Shown here: positions 46,615 through 55,448 of the stretch, piece by piece
How positions within the stretch are numbered: the first letter of the stretch is position 1
Layout: the number at the start of each line of letters is the position of its first letter
NCBI GenBank assembly: GCA_964389805.1
Contig: CAYMFU010000131.1
Location: 1-64,000 of the forward strand
DNA length: 64,000 bases
Reading direction: 5' to 3'
DNA from: JAGTVG01 sp964389805
Lineage (GTDB): Bacteria > Bacteroidota > Bacteroidia > Cytophagales > Cyclobacteriaceae
The notes under the pieces: model-generated
Seen by the model: only the letters and a program-made list of their open reading frames with translations
What the model was told of the DNA's origin: nothing
Databases searched by the model: none
Program-made: the position numbers and the translations under genes

Positions 46615-47463
46615 ATGAAAAAATCCAAATTAATTTTCATTAGTGCACTTTTTTCTATTGCGACCTTAATTGCATCTGACCGCCAGGTTCTTTCACAATC
46701 CATTAGTGATTATGAGTTGCAAACAAATGTTTTTTACCGGGATGCATCCATTGAATCCGTAACAGAATATATGAAGGAAAGATGCGTCCTGGATATTTAT
46801 TACCCAAAGAATACGTCAGGTTATGCAACAGTGGTCTGGTTCCATGGAGGAGGCATAAAGGCCGGGAACAAATTTATTCCGGAATGGCTAAAAAGCCAGG
46901 ATATAGCTGTCGTAGCCGTCAACTACAGGTTATCTCCCAGGGTATCTTGCCCGGCATATATTCAGGATGCTGCTGCTGCAGTTGCATGGGTTTTCAAAAA
47001 CATTGGAAGTTATGGTGGTGATCCAGACTTAGTAGTTGTTTCCGGACATTCTGCAGGCGGTTATTTGACCAGTATGATCGGCCTTGACAAAAGGTACCTG
47101 GAAGTTTATGGAATAGATGCAAATCAGATCGCCAGCCTTGTCCCGTTCAGTGGTCATACGATAACACACTTTACTGTCAGGGGAGAAAGAGGTATAGCAG
47201 GTACTCAACCAATTGTGGATGAGTATGCGCCTTTATATCATGTACGGAATGATGCACCTCCATTAATTCTTATAACGGGTGACAGGGAACTTGAATTACT
47301 TGGACGATATGAAGAAAATGCCTATATGATGCGGATGATGAAGGTAGCCGGACATCAGGAAACCATCTTGTATGAACTGGATGGCTTTGACCATGGAGGA
47401 ATGGCTATACCCGCGTATCCCTTATTATTAAAGGAGGTTGAAAGAGTTGCAAAAAAAGAATAA
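46615..47463 (+). CDS. Secreted alpha/beta-hydrolase (esterase/lipase type)
   Basis: 282 residues with a signal peptide ending near LSQ (residue 28). The hormone-sensitive-lipase-like oxyanion motif WFHGGGIKAG, the nucleophile elbow SGHSAGG (S146), the acid in LITGDREL and the late histidine in DGFDHGG form a complete catalytic triad. It should hydrolyse carboxyl esters outside the cytoplasm. It lies between the secreted M28 peptidase and a DUF2911 protein, which are also exported, but each appears to be transcribed separately. Confidence 0.9.
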   Translation: MKKSKLIFISALFSIATLIASDRQVLSQSISDYELQTNVFYRDASIESVTEYMKERCVLDIYYPKNTSGYATVVWFHGGGIKAGNKFIPEWLKSQDIAVVAVNYRLSPRVSCPAYIQDAAAAVAWVFKNIGSYGGDPDLVVVSGHSAGGYLTSMIGLDKRYLEVYGIDANQIASLVPFSGHTITHFTVRGERGIAGTQPIVDEYAPLYHVRNDAPPLILITGDRELELLGRYEENAYMMRMMKVAGHQETILYELDGFDHGGMAIPAYPLLLKEVERVAKKE

Positions 47464-47597
47464 TAAGGTAAATAGAACTGATTCCCTGATCATATATTGC
47501 AAATAATTCTTCTTTCCAATATTCAAGTTTATTAAGTTTACTATCCCTTTAGTAAAATGTCATTTACTTAACACATTATAATAAACTAAAAGTACTC

Positions 47598-48185
47598 ATG
47601 AAAACATCAAATTATTCAGCCATTATCTTAATGGTATTTGTTATTTGTTTCGGTTTCTCTTCTTTGGTAAAGGCCCAGGATGAGGCACCAAAGAAAAGTC
47701 CACGAGCAACAGTTAGCCAGATTATTGGGGTTGACACTAAAGTTACGATTGATTACAGTCGGCCTGCCATGAGAGGCAGGGATATTTATTGGGATGTCGT
47801 ACCTAATGGGATGGAAAAACCCAATGATTATTCTGACAACAAGCCTTATCCATGGCGTGCTGGTGCTGATCAAAACACGAACATTGAATTTAGTAAAGAC
47901 CTGGAAATCGAGGGCACGGCAATTGCTGCAGGTAAGTATAGTATACATATGATCCCATCTGAAACCACCTGGGTAGTCATTTTCAATAAAGTGAATGACG
48001 GATGGGGAAGTTATAAGTACGATCAAAGCCAGGATGCCTTAAGAGTAACTGTAACTCCAAAAAAGGTTCATTCAGTTGAACGTTTAACTTTTAATTTTAT
48101 GGATCTGGATGGTTATACCGCCACTGCTTTCTTACATTGGGGAGATAAGCAAGTTCCTGTCAAATTAAAAGTCGCAGGGAAATAA
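47598..48185 (+). CDS. DUF2911 family secreted protein
   Basis: 195 residues with a signal peptide (1-26, ending VKAQ). The mature part matches the DUF2911 pattern common in Bacteroidota: SPRATVSQIIG, VTIDYSRPAMRGRDIYWDVVPNG, PWRAGADQNTNIEFSKDLEIEG, AAGKYSIHMIPSE and VVIFNKVNDGWGS. The function is unknown; it is predicted to be periplasmic and beta-rich. A palindromic terminator follows the stop codon. Confidence 0.9.
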   Translation: MKTSNYSAIILMVFVICFGFSSLVKAQDEAPKKSPRATVSQIIGVDTKVTIDYSRPAMRGRDIYWDVVPNGMEKPNDYSDNKPYPWRAGADQNTNIEFSKDLEIEGTAIAAGKYSIHMIPSETTWVVIFNKVNDGWGSYKYDQSQDALRVTVTPKKVHSVERLTFNFMDLDGYTATAFLHWGDKQVPVKLKVAGK

Positions 48186-48190
48186 ATAAG

Positions 48191-48245
48191 ATGATGGCCT
48201 GTAATAAGTTCAAATTACAGGCCATCATTTCAATATTTTTTAAAT
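48191..48245 (+). terminator. Terminator of the DUF2911 gene
   Basis: 48191-48205 and 48214-48228 form a perfect 15-bp stem around an 8-nt loop, with an AT-rich tract containing TTTTTT at 48236-48241. The T run is somewhat distant, so efficiency is uncertain. Confidence 0.7.
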
Positions 48246-48267
48246 CCTGCAAACAGGCATCTCTCTT

Positions 48268-48480
48268 TTAGTCTATTTCGTCTTCCCCCGATTTCTTAAA
48301 AAATTTTCTGCTATCGAGAGTTACTAATGCCAGTTATTCTTTACTTATGGAATATCTCGCATTTTCGATTTCTATAAATTTGGTATTTTTCTTGCTGTAT
48401 TTACCACCTATTTCATCCCGTTCTAATTAAGGCATTACATGCTCCAACGAAGACCAATTCGCTCCATATTTTAATTCAAC
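48268..48480 (-). pseudogene. Decayed coding remnant with in-frame stops
   Basis: One minus-strand frame reads protein-like sequence for 71 codons, interrupted only by two TAA codons: VELKYGANWSSLEHVMP, stop, LERDEIGGKYSKKNTKF..., stop, LALVTLDSRKFFKKSGEDEID, final stop at 48268-48270. Both internal stops are one C-to-T change from CAA (Gln). A further TAA lies at 48490-48492. The composition is unlike the neighbouring non-coding sequence, but I cannot name a family. With no intact start it is unlikely to be translated. Chance reading is possible in so short a stretch. Confidence 0.4.
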
Positions 48481-48618
48481 AGGTATAGATTAATGTAGAA
48501 AGATATGGAATAAAGGACATGGATCCCGAATTCAATTATTAATATAAATGAAATAAATGAGGCCTGCTTTCCAATAGACTATAATTTTTTACAACTTTGT
48601 TGGCTAATTCATAATCAA
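48481..48618. other. Leader region of the thr operon
   Basis: 138 bp between the decayed remnant and thrA. There is no threonine-rich leader peptide or attenuator hairpin. A near match to the -7 consensus, TACAACTTTG (48589-48598), lies about 20 bp before the thrA ATG but has four rather than two spacer bases. Confidence 0.5.
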
Positions 48619-51075
48619 ATGAAAGTACTGAAATTTGGAGGTTCCTCAGTTGGCACACCTGAAAACATAAGACAGGTAAGTAAAATCATTTCGGATTATC
48701 TAAATGATGGTGAGCATATCATCATAGTTACCTCCGCCATGTATGGTATAACAAATGACTTGATAGAGGTTGGTAAGGCAGCAGCTGCCGATGATGAAAA
48801 TTATACAGAATTATCTGATAGAATTGTAAATCATCATCTTAACGCCATTAAAGATTTGATAGACATCAAATCCCAAAGCAGCATAATTGCCCAGTTAAAA
48901 TTTCTGACTAACAATCTTGAAGATCTGCTGCATGGTGTGTATCTGCTGAAAGAACTTTCTCCCCGTACTCTTGACCTGGTTATGAGTTTTGGAGAACGAT
49001 TGGCCGGATTGGTAATTTCCTCATATTTAAATCAATTAGGTTTTCCTTGTGAATGGCTGGATGCACGTCAGCTGATCAAGACAAATGATCAATTTGGGAA
49101 TGCCAAGGTTTTCGAATCTCTTACTTTTGAGAATATACAGCATTATTTTGAATCACATCAAAAATTGCAAGTCGTTACTGGTTTTGCCGGCTCAACATCA
49201 AAAGGCGAAACCACTACTCTTGGACGTGGTGGTTCTGACTATACTGCAGCATTATTTGGGGCTGCACTTGATGTGGATGAGATTGAAATCTGGACAGATG
49301 TGGATGGTGTTTTAACTTCAGATCCTAAAAAAGTTCATGATGCATTTCCACAACATTCATTGTCATATGTTGAAGCAATGGAGCTTTCACATTTTGGCGC
49401 TAAGGTGATCTACCCGCCAACACTGCAACCTGCTTTCTCTAAAAAAATTCCATTAAGAATAAAAAATACGTTTAATCCTTCCTTTAATGGTACCATAATT
49501 AGTGAATTAACGGAGAATAAGGATTTCCTTATCAAAGGAATCTCTTCAATTGAAAATATCTCCCTGATCAACCTGACAGGTAGTGGCATGGTAGGAGTTC
49601 CGGGTGTATCTTCCAGGTTGTTTGGAACACTTGCAAAAAATGAAATAAACATAATCCTTATTACACAAGCCTCCTCGGAGCATTCGATCTGCTTTGCTAT
49701 CACTCCAGATCAAACCGACCAGGCTAAGACAGCCATTGAGGAGGAATTCTCGAATGAGATCATGAACAGCAAGATTGACGAGATAAACATACAATCAGGA
49801 TTATCCATTGTGGCAATAATTGGCGAAAATATGAAAAATACCCCGGGTATTTCAGGCAAGTTGTTTGAAGCCCTGGGGAAAAACGGGATCAACGTTGTAG
49901 CAATCGCTCAGGGATCTTCTGAATTAAATCTTTCTGTGGTCGTATCGCATTTTGATTTGCCTAAATCACTGAATACCCTCCATGAGGCATTTTTTCTGTC
50001 TAATGTAAAAACCCTTCACCTGTTTCTTGTAGGTAGCGGATTAATCGGGAGTACCCTTCTTTCACAAATTAAAAAGCAGGAAGAGTATCTTCTCAAGGAA
50101 CATAATATGCAGTTTAAGCTTGTGGGTCTTGCTAACAGCAGGAAAATGTACCTTAACAGGGAAGACGTTTCAATGGACGACTGGGAAAAACATCTTGATC
50201 AGACAGCAGAAAAATCCAATATGCAGCAGTTTGTTGATAAGATGCTTCATATGAATTTATCTAATAGCATATTTGTAGATTGTACTGCCAGCCAATCGGT
50301 AGTAGACGTTTATGAACAGATTCTCGACAACAATATTTCAATAACTACTCCCAATAAACTGGCTAATTCCGGCACTCTTGATAATTATAACAAATTATAC
50401 AGACTATCGAGAAAGAAGAATATTAAATACTTATACGAAACCAATGTGGGTGCCGGACTTCCGGTAATTACTACTTTGAATGACCTGAAATGGAGTGGCG
50501 ATTGGATATTAAAAATAGAAGGTGTTTTATCCGGAACCTTGTCGTATATTTTCAATAATTTCGACGGTACTGTAAAATTCAGCCAGGTGGTTAAGGAAGC
50601 CAGGGAAAAAGGATTTACAGAACCAGATCCCAGGGATGACCTGAATGGCATGGATGTTGTCCGGAAAATACTTATACTCTCCCGCGAGGTTGGATACGAC
50701 ATGGAAATCGATGAAGTGGGGAATGAACCTTTTTTACCTGATACCTGTTTTTCCGTTGAATCCGTCGATGAATTTTTCAAAGAACTTGAAAAGTATGACG
50801 ATCACTTTGCGGATCTATTGAAAAAGGCGCAGAAGAAAAACCAGAAATTACGGTTTATGGCCACTATGGCTGACGGTAAAGCCAGCGTTGGCCTGCTTAC
50901 TGTTGGACAGGATCATGCATTGTATAATTTATCGGGAAGCGATAATATGCTTTCTTTCACCACAACCCGCTATAAGGAAAGGCCCCTCGTTATAAAAGGG
51001 CCTGGAGCAGGAGCTGAAGTAACAGCTGCCGGCGTTTTTGCAGATATTATTAATATAGCCAATTATTTACCATAA
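48619..51075 (+). CDS. thrA: Bifunctional aspartokinase/homoserine dehydrogenase
   Basis: 818 residues. An N-terminal aspartokinase domain (KFGGSSVGTPENI at residue 4; RGGSDYTAAL) is followed by two ACT-type regulatory segments (about 310-455; SGMVGVPGVSSRLFGTL and ENMKNTPGISGKLFEAL) and a homoserine dehydrogenase domain from ~465. The latter carries the NAD(P) motif LVGSGLIGSTLL, TTPNKLANSG and NGMDVVRKILILSREVGY. It catalyses the first and third steps from aspartate toward threonine and methionine; the ACT pair implies feedback control. It is the first gene of thrABC. Confidence 0.97.
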   Translation: MKVLKFGGSSVGTPENIRQVSKIISDYLNDGEHIIIVTSAMYGITNDLIEVGKAAAADDENYTELSDRIVNHHLNAIKDLIDIKSQSSIIAQLKFLTNNLEDLLHGVYLLKELSPRTLDLVMSFGERLAGLVISSYLNQLGFPCEWLDARQLIKTNDQFGNAKVFESLTFENIQHYFESHQKLQVVTGFAGSTSKGETTTLGRGGSDYTAALFGAALDVDEIEIWTDVDGVLTSDPKKVHDAFPQHSLSYVEAMELSHFGAKVIYPPTLQPAFSKKIPLRIKNTFNPSFNGTIISELTENKDFLIKGISSIENISLINLTGSGMVGVPGVSSRLFGTLAKNEINIILITQASSEHSICFAITPDQTDQAKTAIEEEFSNEIMNSKIDEINIQSGLSIVAIIGENMKNTPGISGKLFEALGKNGINVVAIAQGSSELNLSVVVSHFDLPKSLNTLHEAFFLSNVKTLHLFLVGSGLIGSTLLSQIKKQEEYLLKEHNMQFKLVGLANSRKMYLNREDVSMDDWEKHLDQTAEKSNMQQFVDKMLHMNLSNSIFVDCTASQSVVDVYEQILDNNISITTPNKLANSGTLDNYNKLYRLSRKKNIKYLYETNVGAGLPVITTLNDLKWSGDWILKIEGVLSGTLSYIFNNFDGTVKFSQVVKEAREKGFTEPDPRDDLNGMDVVRKILILSREVGYDMEIDEVGNEPFLPDTCFSVESVDEFFKELEKYDDHFADLLKKAQKKNQKLRFMATMADGKASVGLLTVGQDHALYNLSGSDNMLSFTTTRYKERPLVIKGPGAGAEVTAAGVFADIINIANYLP

Positions 51076-51087
51076 AGGCAATTCTCA

Positions 51088-52017
51088 ATGGAAAGTATCC
51101 GGGTTTTCGCACCTGCTTCAGTAGCCAATGTATCATGTGGATTTGATATCCTGGGCTTTGCTCTAAATAGTCCGGGTGATGAAATTATTCTCAGGAAAAA
51201 TAATTCCGGAAAGGTAAAGATTATTGATATTAAGGGTGATGAGGGAAAGCTTCCATTTGCTTCCGATAGAAATTCTGCTTCAGCAGTAATTCAAAATATG
51301 CTTCAGCATTTTAATCTTACACAGGGAATAGATATCCACTTGCATAAGAAAATGCCCCTGGGCAGCGGCCTCGGCTCAAGTGCTGCCAGTTCTGTAGCCG
51401 CAGCATATGCTTTAAATATTTTACTTGACAGACCATTGGATACTTTTGATGTTTTGAAATTCGCTATGTATGGAGAAAAAGTAGCCTGTGGATCAGATCA
51501 CGCTGATAATGTAGCACCTGCATTATTTGGAGGATTTGTATTGATAAGGAGCTATGATCCACTTGATGTGATCAAACTTCCTGCCCCGGGAGAATTATAT
51601 GCATCGGTAATACATCCACAGATTGAGATCAAAACGAAGGATGCCAGGGATATATTAAGAAAACAAATACAACTGAAAAATGCCATAAAACAATGGGGGA
51701 ATGTTGGCGGATTAATTTCCGGTTTGTATACGGCTGATTATGATTTGATCGGCAGGTCCATGGAAGACCACATCATTGAACCCATTCGCTCAATTTTAAT
51801 TCCCGGTTACGACGCTGTTAAAGCCGCTGCAATGGATTCAGGAGTCCTGGGTTGTGGTATCTCAGGATCAGGCCCTTCGGTTTTTGCTTTAAATAAAGGA
51901 TTACACATCGCTGAAACAGCAGCGCAAAAAATGAATGAAGAATTTAAAAAAATCGGGATAGAAAGCGATATTTACGTTTCAAAAGTGAATAATGAGGGCC
52001 CAATTGTGCTCGAATAA
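51088..52017 (+). CDS. thrB: Homoserine kinase
   Basis: 309 residues, GHMP kinase. Marks are FAPASVANVSCGFDILGFAL at the N terminus, the ATP loop PLGSGLGSSAASSVAAAYAL, and GCGISGSGPSVFAL near the C terminus. It phosphorylates homoserine for threonine synthase. It starts 12 bp after thrA and ends 2 bp before thrC. Confidence 0.97.
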   Translation: MESIRVFAPASVANVSCGFDILGFALNSPGDEIILRKNNSGKVKIIDIKGDEGKLPFASDRNSASAVIQNMLQHFNLTQGIDIHLHKKMPLGSGLGSSAASSVAAAYALNILLDRPLDTFDVLKFAMYGEKVACGSDHADNVAPALFGGFVLIRSYDPLDVIKLPAPGELYASVIHPQIEIKTKDARDILRKQIQLKNAIKQWGNVGGLISGLYTADYDLIGRSMEDHIIEPIRSILIPGYDAVKAAAMDSGVLGCGISGSGPSVFALNKGLHIAETAAQKMNEEFKKIGIESDIYVSKVNNEGPIVLE

Positions 52018-52019
52018 AT

Positions 52020-53336
52020 ATGAATTTTTACAGTACCAACCATAGTGCCCCACAGGTTAGCTTTCAGGAAGCTGTACTTCATGGCATGCCGCCGGATAAT
52101 GGCTTGTATATGCCATTATCAATTCCAAAAATACCTGAAGCACTATTAAATGAACTTCCCCATTTAAATTTCCAGGAACTGGCTTTTGAGATCAGCAAAT
52201 TATGGCTCTTGGAGGACATCGATGAGAAATGGTTGAAAAAAATTGTTTATGAAGCTATTGATTTTGATGCCACTTTATACAAACTGAAGGAAAATATATT
52301 TTCCCTCGAATTATATCATGGCCCTACCTATGCCTTCAAGGATTTTGGGGCAAGGTTTATGGCCAGGTTATTATCACATTTTGTTCGGACAGGATCAAAT
52401 GAAACGGTAATTCTTGTAGCAACTTCTGGCGATACAGGCAGCGCAGTTGCCCAGGGATTTTATAAGATACCCGGGATATATGTGGTTCTGCTATACCCTG
52501 GAGGGAAAGTCAGCAAATTACAGGAAAAACAGATCACTACCATCGGGGGCAATATAACCGCACTTGAGGTGGACGGAACCTTTGATGATTGCCAGATGCT
52601 GGTGAAACAGGCTTTTCTTGACGAAGATCTTAATGATATAATGCATTTAACATCTGCCAATTCCATTAATTTTGCCAGATTATTGCCACAATCTTTTTAT
52701 TATGTATATGCTTATGCTCAATTAAGCCAATACAATAAACCTATAATATTTTCTATTCCAAGTGGAAATTTTGGAAATATGTGCGGTGCCCTCCTGGCTA
52801 AAAAGATGGGAATTCCTATACATCATTTCATAGCCGCCACGAATGCCAATAATATTGTTCCTCAATACCTTGATTCCGGAAAATTTGAACCCAGACCTTC
52901 ACTTAAAACCATATCTAATGCCATGGATGTGGGAAATCCAAGCAATTTCCCCAGAATACTTGAATTATATGGGAATAAATATGAAAATGTGATCAAGGAT
53001 ATTTATGGATCGGCATATTCAGATCACATAACAAAGAAGGCGATATTAAATGTTTTTAATGAAACACATTACCTGATGTGTCCTCATTCGGCTGTTGGAT
53101 ACCTGGGGCTGCATGATTATATGCTGGGTAGGGAAAATGAATATACGGGTGTATTTGTTTCCACAGCCCATCCGGCAAAATTCAGCAACGAAATAAATAA
53201 GTTTCTGGATTATGAAATTGCCTTTCCACATGGGCTTAAGAGTGTCTTGAACAAAAGGAAAGTATCTGTAAAGATGAACAGCGATTATGAGGACTTTAAG
53301 AAGTTCTTATTAAAGGCCAGCTGGAGAAAAAAATAG
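52020..53336 (+). CDS. thrC: Threonine synthase
   Basis: 438 residues, PLP fold type II. The PLP lysine is K107 in GPTYAFKDFGARF; ATSGDTGSAVAQGFY is the phosphate-binding loop region, and SIPSGNFGNMCG the glycine-rich PLP phosphate site. The N-terminal YSTNHSAPQVSFQEAVLHGMPPDNGLYMP is typical of the long (fungal/E. coli-type) threonine synthases. It converts O-phosphohomoserine to threonine and closes the thrABC operon. Confidence 0.97.
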   Translation: MNFYSTNHSAPQVSFQEAVLHGMPPDNGLYMPLSIPKIPEALLNELPHLNFQELAFEISKLWLLEDIDEKWLKKIVYEAIDFDATLYKLKENIFSLELYHGPTYAFKDFGARFMARLLSHFVRTGSNETVILVATSGDTGSAVAQGFYKIPGIYVVLLYPGGKVSKLQEKQITTIGGNITALEVDGTFDDCQMLVKQAFLDEDLNDIMHLTSANSINFARLLPQSFYYVYAYAQLSQYNKPIIFSIPSGNFGNMCGALLAKKMGIPIHHFIAATNANNIVPQYLDSGKFEPRPSLKTISNAMDVGNPSNFPRILELYGNKYENVIKDIYGSAYSDHITKKAILNVFNETHYLMCPHSAVGYLGLHDYMLGRENEYTGVFVSTAHPAKFSNEINKFLDYEIAFPHGLKSVLNKRKVSVKMNSDYEDFKKFLLKASWRKK

Positions 53337-53420
53337 TTATATATTATCCTGCAATATAAAAACATTTTTTTTATTTCCATATTTATTCATATTCTTGTTA
53401 ACTAAACGATTATCATTCTG

Positions 53421-55355
53421 GTGGATTTTCTCTTTAATAACCTCAACATCCTTCTCTTAATTGTAGGATTTGGAATCGTCGCTGTGGCCTCGAGCCATAT
53501 ATCGAAACTTTTCCAGAGGATCCATCTTCCGATCATATCCGGATTGCTATTTATTGGAATTCTGTCCGGCCCCTATCTTATAAACCTCATACCTCATGAA
53601 TCAATTCCAAAGCTGTCTTTCATAAATGATGTAGCGCTATCATTTATCGCCTTTGCTGCAGGTGCTGAACTATATCTCAATGAACTTAGAAGCCGGTTTA
53701 ATAGCATCAAGTGGATTACATTGGGACAGATCCTTTCTACGTTTCTCATAAGCGGAATTGTTGTTTTTCTTATTTCTGACCTGGTGCCTTATATGAAGGA
53801 CCTTAGCATTATTGAGAAAATATCGATTTCTTTCTTAACCGGCGCCGTTTTTGTAGCACGCTCTCCAGCCTCAGCCATTGCTGTTATCAATGAATTGAGG
53901 GCAAAAGGACCTTTCACGCAAACTGTACTTGGTGTTACCGTTATCAAAGATTTTATTGTGATCATCTTATTTGGGGTGACCTTGAATATTTCAGAAACAC
54001 TTATAAAAGGGGAAGAATTCAATGTTTTAGCTGTTTTTCTTATCCTAATTGAACTTTTGCTGTCTGCCGGCTTAGGATTTTTACTGCATTTTCTTCTTTC
54101 AATGATACTTAAGCTTAAGGTAGAAAAACGTTATAAAACATTCCTGGTATTATTTTCCGGATTTGGTGTGTATCAGTTCTCCTACTTTATACGACATATC
54201 TCAATTGATCTGATTCACCATGAATTATTTCTCGAGCCATTGTTAATCTGCATATTGGCCAGTTTTATCATTACCAATTATACCAGAAACAGGGCCGAAT
54301 TTATCAGAATTATCAATGACATAGGACCTGCCATTTATGTAGCTTTCTTTACCTTGACAGGAGCATCTATGCAGCTGGACGTTCTTGCTGCAGCGTGGCT
54401 AGTGGCATTGCTTTTTTTCTTTATAAGACTGGCAACCATCATCATTGGTGCGTATGGGGGGGGAATATTTGCTAAGGATCCTCCCAAATTTAACAGAGTA
54501 GGATGGATGCCATATGTTACGCAAGCAGGAGTGGCCCTGGGCCTGTCAACTATAATTGCAACTGAATTTCCATCATGGGGACCTGAATTTGCTACGGTTA
54601 TTATTGCGGTAATAGTAGTCAATCAGTTTATTGGTCCGCCCTTGTTTAAGTTTGCATTGAAATATGTGGGGGAAGACAGAAGCAGAGGAAACCTGTATGA
54701 ATATGACGGGATCCGGGATGTGCTGATATTTGGTTTGGAAAACCAATCGATTGCCCTAGGTCATCAGTTATCCAGAAATGGATGGAAAACAAGAATTGTG
54801 ACATTAAATCCCGCGAAGAAAAAATCAAAGATCAATGGCATAGAGGTGATATATTTTGATAAAGTTACTATTGAAAGGTTGAATGACATCAAGGCGCATA
54901 ATACCGAGGTCTTTGTAATGATGCTTACCGACGAGGAAAACCTCCAGATCTGCGAACTTGCCTATCAGTATTATGGAACGAATGTGATGGTAGTTAGGCT
55001 AAATAATCGTGAGAACTTTGAAAGATTCCATAGGTTGGGTGCACTGATCGTCGAGCCGGCAACAGCCATGGTTAGTCTCCTGGATCATTTCGTAAGATCC
55101 CCTCAAGCGACATCCTTATTACTTGGTCTACAAAAAGATCAGGACACAAGGGATGTAGAAGTTTTAAATCCAAATCTTCATGGGGTATATCTTCGAAACC
55201 TGCGATTACCTCCTGATGTGATCGTCCTGTCTGTAAAACGGGGAGGTCAAATGATCATATCTCATGGTTATACTCGCTTAAGAAGAAACGATATAGTTAC
55301 TTTTGTTGGATCCATCGAAAGCCTGGATAATGTATCCCTTCGTTTCGGTCGATAA
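53421..55355 (+). CDS. CPA2-family cation:proton antiporter with TrkA domains
   Basis: 644 residues from a GTG start. About twelve membrane helices (residues 5-405) form the Na+/H+ exchanger domain. A cytosolic RCK/TrkA-N domain follows (~425-545; DVLIFGLENQSIALGHQLSRNG) and a TrkA-C domain (~570-640; LRRNDIVTFVGS). It resembles KefB/KefC-like potassium or sodium antiporters gated by nucleotides; the ion cannot be told from sequence. It stands alone after thrC, with 84 bp of AT-rich sequence between them. Confidence 0.9.
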   Translation: MDFLFNNLNILLLIVGFGIVAVASSHISKLFQRIHLPIISGLLFIGILSGPYLINLIPHESIPKLSFINDVALSFIAFAAGAELYLNELRSRFNSIKWITLGQILSTFLISGIVVFLISDLVPYMKDLSIIEKISISFLTGAVFVARSPASAIAVINELRAKGPFTQTVLGVTVIKDFIVIILFGVTLNISETLIKGEEFNVLAVFLILIELLLSAGLGFLLHFLLSMILKLKVEKRYKTFLVLFSGFGVYQFSYFIRHISIDLIHHELFLEPLLICILASFIITNYTRNRAEFIRIINDIGPAIYVAFFTLTGASMQLDVLAAAWLVALLFFFIRLATIIIGAYGGGIFAKDPPKFNRVGWMPYVTQAGVALGLSTIIATEFPSWGPEFATVIIAVIVVNQFIGPPLFKFALKYVGEDRSRGNLYEYDGIRDVLIFGLENQSIALGHQLSRNGWKTRIVTLNPAKKKSKINGIEVIYFDKVTIERLNDIKAHNTEVFVMMLTDEENLQICELAYQYYGTNVMVVRLNNRENFERFHRLGALIVEPATAMVSLLDHFVRSPQATSLLLGLQKDQDTRDVEVLNPNLHGVYLRNLRLPPDVIVLSVKRGGQMIISHGYTRLRRNDIVTFVGSIESLDNVSLRFGR

Positions 55356-55435
55356 TGGCATTTATTCAATTCCCGTTTTAAAACTATCGACCTCTACAAT
55401 CTTTATACATTATTCATAATTCATATTTCTTATTA

Positions 55436-55443
55436 TATCTTTG
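55436..55443 (+). promoter_or_regulatory. -7 element abutting the glyS start codon
   Basis: TATCTTTG is an exact TAnnTTTG match only 5 bp before the ATG at 55449, so the transcript would be leaderless or nearly so. No clear -33 TTG is seen. Confidence 0.45.
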
Positions 55444-55448
55444 CGGCT

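Noticed and set aside
47628..48026. 132-codon minus-strand frame
   Set aside because: Antisense to the DUF2911 gene, which has a signal peptide and family motifs; the shadow has none.
48481..48618. Threonine-operon attenuator leader
   Set aside because: No short frame rich in Thr/Ile codons and no alternative hairpins were found before thrA.
50385..50780. 131-codon minus-strand frame
   Set aside because: Contained in thrA on the opposite strand with low-complexity Ser-rich product.
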